This document shows, piece by piece, positions 45,845-56,982 of a stretch of DNA of 64,000 nucleotides. This DNA is from Talpa occidentalis (lineage: Eukaryota > Chordata > Mammalia > Eulipotyphla > Talpidae). The stretch is taken from the NCBI RefSeq assembly GCF_014898055.3, contig NW_023601322.1, forward strand, positions 7,707,312 through 7,771,311, read 5' to 3'. The notes under the pieces are model-generated. The model saw nothing but the letters and a program-made list of their open reading frames with translations, was not told the origin of the DNA and made no database searches. Both the position numbers and the translations under genes were made by a program. The number at the start of each line of letters is the position of its first letter. Within the stretch, counting starts at the first letter, position 1.

Positions 45845-46755
45845 AGAATGCCGGACTTTGAAAAATGTCACGTCTTAATCCCCAGGGCCTGTGAATTCAT
45901 TATGTGATATCACAAAAAGAGGGACATTGCAGGTAGAGTTAATGTTAAGGGTCTGAAAATGATTATTCCAGATTACCTGGGTGGTTTCCATCCAACCACA
46001 TGAACCCTTTAAAACAGATATTTCGGGCCTCCCTGATGGCACAGTGGTTGAGCGCTGGGTTGCGAAGCTGCCTGCAGCCTCTGCAGCACCAGTTTGATCC
46101 CCGGCCACCAGCGAGGGTCCCACATGGCGTGACAGACCTCCCCTGCTGTGCCCGCTGCTCCCCTCAGCAGTGTCCTACGGTCCTTCTGCCCGTTCCGCTC
46201 CCTGCTCTGGCTCTGGTGAATTCTCTCACCCTCCCGCGCTTCTGACTGTACCCCAGTGCTTGCATAAATAAATACATCTTAAATATATATATAAATAAAT
46301 ATATATAATAAATAAATAAATTTATTTAAAAAAATAAAAATAAAACAGAAATTTCTCCTGCTGGAGTCAGAGATTATGTAGCAGAACAGGAAATCTGAAG
46401 GATGCACTGACCTCACCCTGCTTCTGCCAAGGCCCACATGCCAAGCAGAGAGAATGAAGAACTTGTAGGAGCAAAGTGTGGCCCCCTGGGGACAACTAGC
46501 AAAGACTTAGGGGCCTCATCCTAAGAGGCCCTCAGCTCTCTAAAAATAAAATGAGAATTTGACCAACATCCTGAATGATGTAGGGGCAGATTCGCCCCCC
46601 GAGATTCCAGAAAGGAGCACAGCTGGCCCCCAACCATCAGTTCAGCCTCTTGGGAAACCCTGTGGAGAACTCACTTGAGCCATCCTACACCCAGACTTCT
46701 GATTTACAGAGCTGGTGTTGTCAGGGTTCATTTATTACGGCAGTGACAGAAAGTC
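45845..46755 (+). mobile_element. MaLR-type LTR split by a SINE
   Basis: The left part at 45845-46024 has ccccagggcctgtgaattca, gggacattgcaggtagagtt and gattacctgggtggtttcca. After the SINE at 46025-46341 and the repeated target site, the right part to about 46755 has tctaaaaataaaatgagaat, cagacttctgatttacagag and a ttacggcagtgacagaaag end. The order and spacing are those of an MLT1/MST LTR. It is non-coding. Confidence 0.7.
46025..46341 (+). mobile_element. tRNA-derived SINE, young type
   Basis: Full-length copy with A box tggcacagtgg and the variant B box agtttgatccc. The body runs to ctgtaccccagtgcttgcat, followed by a long TAAA/TATA-rich tail. Target-site duplication aaaacagatatttc / aaaacagaaatttc, with one mismatch, at 46011-46024 and 46342-46355. 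It sits inside the MaLR LTR. Confidence 0.93.
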
Positions 46756-46912
46756 CATACATTATACCGGGAACACACATGCATTTCTCTTTCATTTATT
46801 CAGTACCAACAGTGATTTGGGGGGGTCACGTCTCAGGGATCTCTCTCTGGGTTAAAACCAATGTGATTGCACAGGCCTGTTCAAATTGGTTCAGACAGAT
46901 TCTGACCAGTTA
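46756..46912 (+). repeat. Two-block element, compact copy
   Basis: Block A (46756-46816: gaacacacatgcatttctct, ttcatttattcagtaccaac) is directly followed by block B (46817-46912: gggggtcacgtctcagggat, ctctctgggttaaaaccaat, gtgattgcacaggcctgttc). It ends in about three diverged units of the CCAGTTCARACTGGTTCTGA type. Its relative at 48945-50562 has the same two blocks separated by 859 bp and a much longer array. No coding potential, no recognised family. Confidence 0.7.
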
Positions 46913-48944
46913 ATTGTTCTATATACAGAACAATGATAGCAACTATATTTTATAGTTACTTAGCTTCTCGGAGAAAAGAAACTGTTCTTTAGGGATTAAA
47001 ATAAAAAGCCATCCACTAGAGGGAGAAGTCAGGCTAGCTTCGAACTAACTTCAGTGTCAACCAGCAATCGCCAGGGAAAGTGTGAGCAAAGATTTTTTTT
47101 TTTTTGAACTTCTCAACAAGCAATATTTATTGAGCAACATTAAACTGTACAACCTGGAGAAATGTTAAAAGCTGTTTAAAATGCATCTTTGATGAAGAGT
47201 CATAGAATTAGCAATGATTGATCATCTCCAAAGTGCATTACAGATATCATGTTAATAACTTGATTTCTCCCCCAAATATTAGAAAGAATCTATTATCTTA
47301 TTTTTACAGGTGCAGAAAATAAGCTCAGAGAGATTAAGAGATTTGACTAAGGTTACAAAGGAGGTAATGTACATAGGAAAAATAGGGTTTCAACCATGGT
47401 ATATCTGAAATATAACCTCTACTTCTTCACGTCCATTGTACTTTATTTCCCTAAGATACAGTACGTAGGCAGTTTCACATTTGGCAGCTTGAACTGACAT
47501 TTCCATCAAGAAGTTCCAAAATGGTTATTACACAAGCTAACGTGCCTAAATGAAGTCTACACTAACAGCTAGACATTTTGTGTTACAGGTTCAGCTCACT
47601 CACTGACAAGCTGTAAGGCACTGAACAGTCACTTCACCTTTGGGTTTTAGATACCTTGTCTTTAATAAAGAAAAATTATTTTAAATCCTCTCCTAGAAAC
47701 TTTCTGTTTCTGAGTCTATAAATCAACTGGAAGATATACCAAAGCATAGCAGCGTTACTAAGAAAAGCTTCATTTTTTCTAAGTTAGGTACATTTCCTTC
47801 CATCATTCATAATAGCTAGGTAGGAGTCAATGTTATGCATTATCATGATTTCTTTTACCTATACATTTTTTAATTGAGCAAAGATTTAAAGGAAAGAAGG
47901 CGTGACCCAGTGAGGCCCAGTCAGTGCCTCCTGGAGTAAAAGGCGACCAGCTGTATCATCAACTGCCTGAGTTCTTCGAAAGGTGGCAATGATGATCTCT
48001 TTTTTTGAAAATAAATTACTGACAATAAATTGAGCTCATCAAGAATACATGCAAATGAATAATTCATTAATAGAATAGATATGCATAAAATATAATGAGC
48101 ACTGCATCTACTAATTAGAGAAATGAGAAATAAACAGCTACAGGGATTATTGTGACAGATTATAAATATTACAAAACTTGGCAAAATATGAGTAATGAAG
48201 CAGTCGCTCTGCCCATGAGAGTATGTGAAATGTCGGGTCGGGGTGCAGGCCCCGTGGGGTTCTAGCTGCACTTCTACCCGAAGGCACCCTGTGCAAATCC
48301 ATGCTGGTCCTGGCTCCTAGCAATTGTGCACTGTCTTTATTCAGTGGGAAATTTTAGAATCAAAAATTATTTTGTATTCAAAAAAATCAGCAATTCTCTA
48401 CTGTTGAAGAAATATTTTAATCTTTATTTTTCACTAAGTGAAAATGCAAATATACTGCTTTTCATTATTACATGTAATATAATATAGCACATACATGCAA
48501 TATATTATTTATATATAATTTCTTTTTGATGCAATAATTTGATTGATTTAACTTTTCCATTATGTAAGATTAAGATATGCTTTATATTATATTCCCTTAT
48601 TTATGATTGCTTAATTGGCTTGTATATATTTTGATATATTTGCTTTCAGATTTCTGTTCTGTTCCTTGAATTTTACATTATGTAGTGTTTCTCTCAAAAC
48701 AGTAAACCCTTTTTTTCCCTAAAATATTGGTGGTATTTCTACTTCTTTACCTAAATCTGATTTTTTTACTGTGATTTTTTTTAGGCATATTTACTTATAT
48801 GACTTTAGAGTAGTACCAGGAAACAGGAATTGGGGGCATGAGAAGAGGGAAATAAATCTCAGCAATTGCATAGCTGCAAAAAATTGAGGTACATGAGTTA
48901 ATGTGAATAAAGTGATACATCAAAAACTAATGTCTAAAAGCCTC
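46913..48944. other. Mostly unassigned DNA with MIR relics
   Basis: MIR relics lie at about 47225-47410 (minus; aaataagctcagagagatta and ctattatcttatttttacag) and more weakly at 47575-47690 (plus). A T run is at 47093-47105. The 116-codon minus frame at 47921-48271 has no domain. Confidence 0.5.
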
Positions 48945-49004
48945 CATATATTATACTGGAACACACATACATTTCTCTTTCATTTACTCAGTACCAACAA
49001 TGAT
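48945..49004 (+). repeat. Two-block element, block A of the large copy
   Basis: catatattatactggaacac, then acatacatttctctttcatt and tactcagtaccaacaatgat, matches block A at 46756-46816 almost base for base. Confidence 0.75.
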
Positions 49005-49463
49005 ATATTTCTTTAAATTTTGCGTAGACATTCAATATATATTCAAGTATAAAGGGTAATCAGAAATGGCTATATTTCTTATTTGTATTAAAAGGATTTT
49101 CCTTTATAAACATGTTGCTAAATTTCCAAGATTCTGGAAAATGATTTTTACTTCATTTCATGTCACAGTGATAAATGTTGTTTAAGGAACTGACAGTGGG
49201 AGGTACATTAAGTGGGAGATATCTGTGACAAAGTACTAGTAGCATCAGCAAAAGATGAATGACAAAGCTGTGGAATAAAAGAGATACACAACCAAAACCC
49301 TTGAGAAGCAGGGTGCAGGAAGCAACATGTCAGAAGTTGAAGAGAATGAAACTGCAGAGATATAAGAATAAATTCCTAAGTGTCAGCAATCAGTTACAAA
49401 GTAAGAGAAGTCTCAAAGTGAATGTGAATGACATTCTAGCTTCCATGAAGATAACATAAGTTT
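49005..49463. other. Intervening DNA inside the two-block element
   Basis: Sequence between block A and block B, interrupted by the SINE at 49481. No family or gene recognised; whether it is original element interior or an insertion is unknown. Confidence 0.4.
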
Positions 49464-49480
49464 AAAGTTTATCTATTTTA

Positions 49481-49744
49481 GGGCCTCCCCTGGTGGCGCA
49501 GTGGTTGAGTGCTGGGTTGCAAAGCTGCGCATAGCTTCTGCGGCACCGGTTTGGCCACTAGAGAGGGTCCCACATGGTGCGCAGACCTCTGCTGCCGCCC
49601 GCTGCTCCCCTCAGCAGTGTGCTTCGGTCCTTCTGCCTGCTCTGCTCCCCTCTCTGGCTCTGGTGAATTCTCTCACCCTCCGGCGCTTCTGACTGTACCC
49701 AGTGCTTGTATACATAATAAATGAATACATCTTAAAAAAAAATA
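49481..49744 (+). mobile_element. tRNA-derived SINE, young type
   Basis: Head gggcctcccctggtggcgca with A box tggcgcagtgg. A small deletion around ggtttggccactagagaggg removes part of the B-box region. The body and tail are typical. The perfect 14-bp target-site duplication aaagtttatctatt lies at 49464-49477 and 49745-49758. Confidence 0.93.
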
Positions 49745-49863
49745 AAAGTTTATCTATTCTATGTAGGTAGAAAAAAGTTGAGTCAAAAAAATGTATGATT
49801 TTAATGTTTGAGTAATTTGTTATTGAATTACAACAGCTTCAAGCATATTTATTATTTTTAATT

Positions 49864-50562
49864 TTGGGGGTCACAGGCCTGAAGTGTATCTCTCTGGGTT
49901 AAAACTAAGGTGATTGCACAAACCTCTTCATACCGATTCATACTAATTCAGACAGGTTCTGACCAGTAAATTCTGGTTCAGACAGGTTCTGACCTGATCA
50001 AAACAGTTCAGACCTGATTAAACCAGTTGAACCCGGTTCAGGCCAATCTGACAGGATTGAATTGGTATTGACCAGGTCAGACCAATTCTGAATGTCCAGA
50101 CCAGTTCTTATGAGAAATCAGACCAGATAAAACTGGTTCAAACAAGTCCTGACCTTATAAAACTGGTTCTCATCAGTTCAGAATGACTGTAGCTGCATCA
50201 AACCAGTTCAAAATGGCTGACATCATCTGACCAGCCTAACACAATTCCGACCAGTTCAGATTGGCTCCAACTGGTTAAGACAGCTTCTACCCAGTTCAGA
50301 CTGGTTCTGACCAGTTCAAACTGGGTCTGACTAGAGATCTGGTCCAAACTGGATCTGACTTGCCAGAACAAGTTCAAATCAGTCCTGACTGGATCACACC
50401 AGTATAAAGCAATTCTGGCTGTTTCAAAGCTACTCTGACCACTTCAAACTGGTTCTGATCAGACCTAACTTATTGAAACCACTTCAAACTGATTCCAATG
50501 GGCTTAAATCAGTTCAAAATGGTTCTGACCAGATATCACCGGTTCAAACCAGATCAATCTAG
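49864..50562 (+). repeat. Block B and expanded 20-bp tandem array
   Basis: Block B (gggggtcacaggcctgaagt, tctctctgggttaaaactaa, ggtgattgcacaaacctctt) leads into an array from about 49930 to 50562. The diverged unit is close to CCAGTTCARACTGGTTCTGA, about 32 units. The cleanest stretch is 50291-50330, where CCAG, CTGG, CCAG, CTGG start at 50291, 50301, 50311 and 50321. Each unit is nearly self-complementary around ACCAGTT/AACTGGT. The array has no open frame of note. It does not match any satellite I know. Confidence 0.85.
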
Positions 50563-50569
50563 GTTTCCA

Positions 50570-50736
50570 TACTCGATTAATCTCAAATTGTACAGTTATT
50601 TTTTTGTAGAGAAACTGTGCTCTTTCCCCAGCTTGACTAACAAACTTTTTTGAAACCTAAGTTTTATAACTTAATATGATGAAACAGATAAAAACTACTT
50701 CTTAGTTATTTCATGTATCAATCTATGTTCCTACCT
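50570..50736. other. Unassigned DNA
   Basis: Short unique spacer between the array and the next SINE. Confidence 0.5.
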
Positions 50737-50753
50737 ATCTACCTTCTAATATG

Positions 50754-51036
50754 AACCATTTTTTGTTTGTTTTGTTTTGTTTTTAAAGATTTGTTTATGC
50801 ATACAAGGGCTGGGGTGCAGACCAGAGGTGCAGGGGGTGAGAGGATTCACCAGAGACAGAGTGGGGAGCAGAACAGGCAGATTTATTGAAATGCACTGCT
50901 GAGGGGAACAGCTGGTGAGACAGGAGAGGTCTGCTGCACCTCCCTCACCAGGGATCGAACTCATGCTGCAGTAGCTGGAATTGCTTCATAGTGCTGACAC
51001 TTAACTCCTTATGCCACCAGGGAGCCCCACCCCTCC
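50754..51036 (-). mobile_element. tRNA-derived SINE, older type
   Basis: Minus-strand copy; on minus it starts near 51029 with ggggctccctggtggcataa. The B box is shifted to ggttcgatccc-like gatcgaactc on +. A perfect 17-bp target-site duplication atctaccttctaatatg lies at 50737-50753 and 51037-51053. Confidence 0.93.
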
Positions 51037-51091
51037 ATCTACCTTCTAATATGTAAGCTCCTAGAAGTGCCAAGAATTGTGTCAGGAATAA

Positions 51092-51123
51092 AACACACAA
51101 ACACACACACACACACACACACA
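51092..51123. repeat. (CA)n microsatellite
   Basis: About 15 CA dinucleotides with one interruption near the start. Confidence 0.95.
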
Positions 51124-51954
51124 AAACAATAATGACAGTATCCCTTAATTCATTCAAAATAGTCAAACGCTATAAAATTATTGGCTGACCAGAACTAGTA
51201 TTGTTTTGAACTGAGGCTGTAGAAATTGATGTGCAAAGAAGTAATCAGATTTTATATGTCGTATTGCAGACAGGGTTTTCTCTTGGGAGTATGCATTTTA
51301 GATCAGGAGATCTGAAAATACATGAGTCAATAATAACTGCAAAATTTAGTCTGAGTCACCACAGGAAACTCAAACAGTTCATTTTTCACTTCATGTATAT
51401 AAATGCATTTATAAAATACTTTAAAAAATTCTTTACAAACACTCATTTGTTCCCATGGAAGATGCATCAGCGGAAAAATAAAATGAAATGCTGCTCCATA
51501 ATTTGACTCTGCCCCATTGGGGAACTGAAGAAACTACTGAAGCGTCAGCCTGATTACCTTTAGTCCTATCTCCCACACAATACTCCATCTTACTGACCTC
51601 TCTTGCTTTCATATACGTGCTTGATTGTGGGTGACAGCCATTAAGTGGTGTACTCAGGGATGAACTGATTCTGGAAATACTTTTCTGTGTACAATTAGCA
51701 CCAAAATGAAGAGGGACAGTTACTTAGAGCAAGCCCTCGCAGTTACTTGGAGCAACCCCTTTAGAAAGAGGTAACTGCAACTGGAGAGTTCTTTCATTTT
51801 AAGATTCTGATCATTTTATATTAGGATATTGAGAGGAGACAACTACTCCCTTGCTGTAGTGTTGCAAGAGAGCCAGGCTAGCTGAAAAGTTCTGGAATAC
51901 TAGGTAGATGCCTGAGCTCTTTGTACAGCCTATAGGGTGAAGCTTAATGTCAGC
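51124..51954. other. Unassigned DNA
   Basis: No gene or family recognised. Confidence 0.5.
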
Positions 51955-52125
51955 CTCCAGTCTTGGGGGCCCCTTTTGTCATTTATGGCATTGCCTGATG
52001 ACTCTTGCCTTTCCAATACATTATGACTACATGAGTTGTGATCAGCAATATCTCCCATGAAGGCTCCTTTCTCTTCCTGTCAATTCACAATGCAGTGCTT
52101 GGCACCCAGTGGGAACTTAATAAAT
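51955..52125 (+). mobile_element. L2 3' end fragment
   Basis: Ends in gcagtgcttggcacccagtg followed by ggaacttaataaatg, the diagnostic L2 3' end pattern. Non-coding. Confidence 0.55.
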
Positions 52126-53380
52126 GTCAAAAAAATGACAAATGACTAGGTTTATGAAACATGCAACATAATATAGACAGGATTTGGAGTAAGTTCCTCA
52201 GTTGCAGATCATCTTTAAAAATGGTGATTGAAATTATAAAGTCAAACATTAATGCATGCCATGATTAAGAACAGTGACAGTTATATACTGTAGTGACAAT
52301 TTAATACTAAGTTGTTAATCCACAAAGTATATACTGATGATAGTGCAACGAAGAGTCTAATTGCATTTTCAAATACTAATCGTTGCATGCCTATGTGTAG
52401 TAATGACATGTCAGTTTGTGTGGTATTTACGTGAGGTCTTAAAATAACCCCCACCCCCAAAATCAGTTCTGTTTCATAGGAAAGTAAATTAACTATATAA
52501 TAATACAAAGATCATTATTGGTCTTATTAACTATATAATATTATTGGTCAAATTAACTATATAATAATACAAAGATCAGATATATCTCTGTATTTACTGG
52601 GCTCTAGGTTTTACTTAAAGGCATTTGTCAAACACAAAAATGACCTTCATATATCTTCAGACTGTGGCAAATAAGTAAAACACCTTGATTGATTAGTCAA
52701 TTAGCACTAAGTACTAGTACTTATTCACCTGCATATTAATAAGTCTGTTAATAGATCACAGTAGAATTAAGTACCTATAAATAAATCAAAGGAAAATATG
52801 TCCAAAAATACATATGTTACATATTTTTTTCAGAGGCAACCAGATTAAGCAAGATCAAAGTGATAATAGAGATAGACAATGTAGGAGACTTGACCCAGTC
52901 CTATTGCTAGGGGCAGCTAACTCTACTGGGATCAGTAATTTAAACTCTGTTCAGCTCCCTCATCAGTAAAACATGGTTAATGCACTAGAACGCTAAGGTC
53001 CAACACTTGATTTTACTTTGGAATGGTAAGTCATGGCGGCTTTGGTAGAATGACTTGATTTAATTCTCTCTTTTACTTTATTCCAGCTGCTATCATTTCA
53101 TCAGTGTATCAGTTTCTGTATACACTGGGTTCTCTCGTTATTTTATTTAATGTGGAATGAAACATAGGATAGTGGATTATTCAAATTTCATAGCCCAGAA
53201 TCTTTACTGATTCATTTGTTCAACTTATTTCTGGGTGGTGTGAAAAAGCTATTTAATGCTCTATTTCTCAGTTCCACATATAAAATTTGGTATATTTACA
53301 ATAGGGGTTTACTGAGAGAATTTAAGTAAAATGTTTGGCATAAACTTGTCAATATATACCTATAATTTTCCTGTTTATAC
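52126..53380. other. Unassigned AT-rich DNA with local duplications
   Basis: A unit starting attaactatataata is found three times at 52486-52578, the first and third copies extended by atacaaagatca. A possible MIR relic lies at 52895-53000. No gene recognised. Confidence 0.5.
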
Positions 53381-53389
53381 TTACTTTAT

Positions 53390-53655
53390 TTTATTTTTTA
53401 AGATATATTTATTTATTTATACAAGCACTGGGTATAGTCAGAAGCACGGGAGGGTGAGAGAATTCACTAGAGCCAGGGTGGGGGACAGAACATGCAGACT
53501 GACGAAATACACTGCTGAGGGGAGCAGCAGGCACCTCAGGAGAGGTCTGTCTCACCATGTGGGACCCTCGCCGGCAGTCGGGATCAAACCAGCACTGCAG
53601 AGGCTGCAGGCAGATTGCAGCCCAGTGCTCAACCGCTGCGCCACCAGGGGAGGCC
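53390..53655 (-). mobile_element. tRNA-derived SINE
   Basis: Minus-strand full-length copy; head gggcctcccctggtggcgca on minus at 53655, A box tggcgcagcgg kept, B box changed (tttgatccc). The imperfect target-site duplication cttactttatt / cttacttttatt begins at 53380 and 53656. Confidence 0.9.
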
Positions 53656-53664
53656 CTTACTTTT

Positions 53665-54750
53665 ATTTTTATTTATTCTTTTTTTCTCATACTTATTTAT
53701 TGAATACACTACGTGTGTTAGGCATTCTGCTTGAATTTGAGAGATAAGACATGAATAAAAACCCAACCTATCCTTTAAACACACACGGAATCATGGTTAA
53801 ATAAAAAACTATTAAATGAAATAATTTTAAAATTATTCTTAACAATTTAGCAAATAGGGAAAAGTTGAAAGAATTGTACAAAGAACATTACTCTACTTAC
53901 CCCTTGGATTCTAAAATTAATATTTTGCTCAGCCTTCTTGCTGTTTCTATTGACATACATGGGTTTAACAACCATTAGACCAGCTAAAAATACAAACATT
54001 TTATAGTCTGTTGACAGCAGCAAATCTTTCTCTAAAAATGGCAACCCAATAGAACATACTTGTGATCCTAATATTTCAGAAATACAAATCCACTTCCTAA
54101 GAAACCAAGTGATATGAAATGTTGGCAATATTTCATGCCTTTGGCCACCTTGGTAAAGACCATTTTGAGAAAAAGAGAAGCAATAATTCAACCTTATGTT
54201 CTAGATCCTATTGTTTCACCTATTCCATTGCTCTCGTGGGTGTTCAAAGGCCTTGGAGAGTTTGAGTACCATTTAATACTTTCTAACGCATTCTTAGAAA
54301 CAGAAACCTATAAATGTGTCTCTGGACAGTTGTTGTACAAGCATTAGGGATATGAAGGATTTAGCAAGGGAAGCTTGGGGATGGGGTGTTTGGCCTACAG
54401 AGGTTCATGCTCTAGGCTACACTCGATGACACTGAAAAGTCAAGAGAAATGCTGTTGTCTGTATTTAATCCTCACTTGAATTCAACCATAGCTTTCACAT
54501 CACAGTAAGTCTCTCACCATCATATTTTTACTTTTGTCCTCATTTTAAAAAATAAAGCTTATTAGGCATTACACAGGTAAATGACAATAAAGATCTGAGT
54601 GTCCACTCCACTGTCAAATGCCTGTTACTCACCTCCAGGATTTGGACTACATTTTATTGATCTTTCCCCACTGCTGTGGTCACACACTCATCCTCCTAGG
54701 TCTGGGCCCGTGGCACATTCAATGACCCACGTGGGAACTCAACTTCAAAA
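53665..54750. other. Unassigned DNA
   Basis: No gene recognised. The 114-codon minus frame at 53847-54191 and the 77-codon plus frame at 54114-54347 overlap and have no domain. Confidence 0.5.
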
Positions 54751-54754
54751 TGGA

Positions 54755-54935
54755 TAATGTACATGGACCCTGATTCTGGTGATGCCGCTTTTCCTCTATT
54801 GACTATTACTTAATCAACTTTTCAGTTTTCATCCATAAAATGGGAAACATCATATTACATATCTCCAAAAGTAATGTGTATTGAATGAGGTTAAAGCATG
54901 TAAAACACATAAAAGAGCAGCTTGCAGGTAAGTGT
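54755..54935 (+). repeat. MIR SINE fragment
   Basis: ccctgattctggtgatgccg, ttcagttttcatccataaaa, tgggaaacatcatattacat and gaatgaggttaaagcatgta follow the MIR order on +. Diverged. Confidence 0.55.
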
Positions 54936-55305
54936 TCAAAACGCTCATTTTATCATCATATCATCACATCCTGTTCATTATGATTGCCATTTCTATCACC
55001 ATCTACCATGTTTTTTTAAATTATGTGAATAACAATGATTTGCTGTCAGACCAATTAAATGCAAATTATAGAAACACAAAACATACTGTATTTGTTGTTC
55101 ACTCTGTATCCCCTGTAATTGAAACATGTCTGGTAGTCAGTAATTATAATATATACAATTATAATATATACAATAATTATAATATATACAATTATATATA
55201 TTATGAATGTGAATCTGGATTATATTTTTGTAAGTAGCTATTACTTTTATGTCTTAATTTTTATATACATTTCTTCTTCCATAAAAATCAGAATTAATCT
55301 CTTAC
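54936..55305. other. Unassigned DNA with TA-rich tract
   Basis: An imperfect TATAATA/TATACAAT repeat lies at 55140-55203. No gene recognised. Confidence 0.5.
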
Positions 55306-55398
55306 CTTAACTCTTGGTGCACCGCCCAATTCCGAGACTCTATGCAGCCCAATCTTCCTTGGTCTCAGAAGAAAACCAAAGCTGAACCATCATGGTCC
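55306..55398 (-). other. Exon-like segment, possibly non-coding
   Basis: On the minus strand the 93-bp segment is bounded by an acceptor-like cttcttctccctcag on its upstream side (ending at 55399-55400) and a donor-like gttaaggtaagag downstream (GT at 55304-55305). All three frames contain a stop, so it would not be an internal coding exon. A non-coding exon, an old RNA-derived pseudogene or coincidence all remain possible. Confidence 0.25.
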
Positions 55399-55439
55399 CT
55401 GAGGGAGAAGAAGTTCTCAGCTTATGCAGCTTACAAAAT

Positions 55440-56940
55440 CACAAGACTGATCTCATTGACCTATTTGGCTATTTGTAAATATAATTGATATATAACTTTT
55501 GTGCAAATAAAATGCCATTGAATAGCATTTAGGATTTTTACATCTACCACTTTTAGGATAGTTATTATCCGTGTGCCCCGAAGATGGATAGAATGTTAAA
55601 ATTTACATAGTGTATACACAGACAACTAACAGGCCCCAGAAGAGACAAAGAAATTTGTATGGACAGATTGTGGCACAAATGTTTAATCGATAAATTTAAT
55701 CATGATATTGAGGAATAGTCACTTCATTATTAGAAGTGATCTTTCAATAAGTACTGTTTTCCCCAAATAATTTAATTCACATAAAGGTACAAGGCTGAGT
55801 TTATTATATTTCTATATTAAGACTACATCCAAAATGTATTGTGAAACTTGAAAGATGAGTTAATGAAACAGAAGTGACACTTACTTTTACTATGAATTAA
55901 TTTAGTGTAAGAGAAGCTCAAATTATTTTTCTCTTTAGTTGTCTTTTAAATTGTTGCATGATAGAATTGGATATAGTTGTGGTCACCCAAGGAGGTGAGA
56001 ATGTAGTAAGATAAATCTTCATTTCAAGCATTAATTTATTTGAAATAATGAGAAAAAAAGATTAATGGAAAGAATTAGAAGTCCATTAGCTACATTAATG
56101 GTAAAAAGCCCTTATTTGCAATGTTTGTCATACATATATCCTAGGCAAGCATACAAAAATGATGAAATATGAGAAAATTTCTAGTTTATGACAAAAGATA
56201 AAGTCCTCTTCTTTTCTAAGATCATAAAGTAAATCACATATACTACATCAATTTCAAAAGTAATATATTTTCTGACTCATTTAATTCCATTAATCAAAAA
56301 ACTAAACTCCACTTTCTACAAAGATATGCACACATGCACACATACTTTCAGTTCCATGAGTAATTTTCCCTAAAGACACTTCATAAAACATGCCTGTTTA
56401 CAAGAAAGTACTTTAATAATGGAACATACAGAAAGGCAATACCAGAGGAGGATTATTTATTACAGATTTTTTGTGTGAATAATGTGTGAAGCAATGTGTT
56501 ATAGCAATGATTTTTGAATGGAATAGAGATGTGTTTGTCACCAGAAATCAAGTTATTGTCCCCACTGCAAATTCATTGAAACTTTCAGTAACAAGAAATG
56601 TCAGGTTAAAGGAAAATGACATAAGTATAGCAAGAGTCCTATAACCTGCAAATCTCTTAGACATTTGTAATAAAATAATTCTCTCTCTAGTACTCAGAAT
56701 ATGTAAAGTAAAGTTAATAGATTAGTTGGAACATGCCAGAAAGAAATTTCCTACATATTTACAAGTTTCTGTGTAAGCTGCACTTTTGGCAAGAACCATG
56801 AGGTAACCCTGGTAGTTCAATGAAAATGTATCCAGCATTCACCTGATGAAAGAAAACGCACGTGATCTAGTTCCAGCAAAGCCAAGGGGCTTTAGACGCA
56901 TGTGCAAAAGCTAAAGTCCGAAGAGGATCAATAGTGCAGG
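55440..56940. other. Unassigned AT-rich DNA
   Basis: No gene, RNA or repeat family recognised. Confidence 0.5.
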
Positions 56941-56947
56941 CACATTG

Positions 56948-56982
56948 TACACACACACACACATACACACACACACACACAC
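56948..56982. repeat. (AC)n microsatellite
   Basis: About 17 AC dinucleotides with one ACAT interruption. Confidence 0.95.

Noticed and set aside
49930..50562. The 20-bp array as a CRISPR array
   Set aside because: There are no constant repeats separated by unique spacers; it is a head-to-tail diverged tandem repeat in a mammalian context.
55306..55400. 5S rRNA gene or pseudogene
   Set aside because: Similarity is limited to a short central stretch with many mismatches; not enough to call it. Kept only as an alternative in the exon-like finding.
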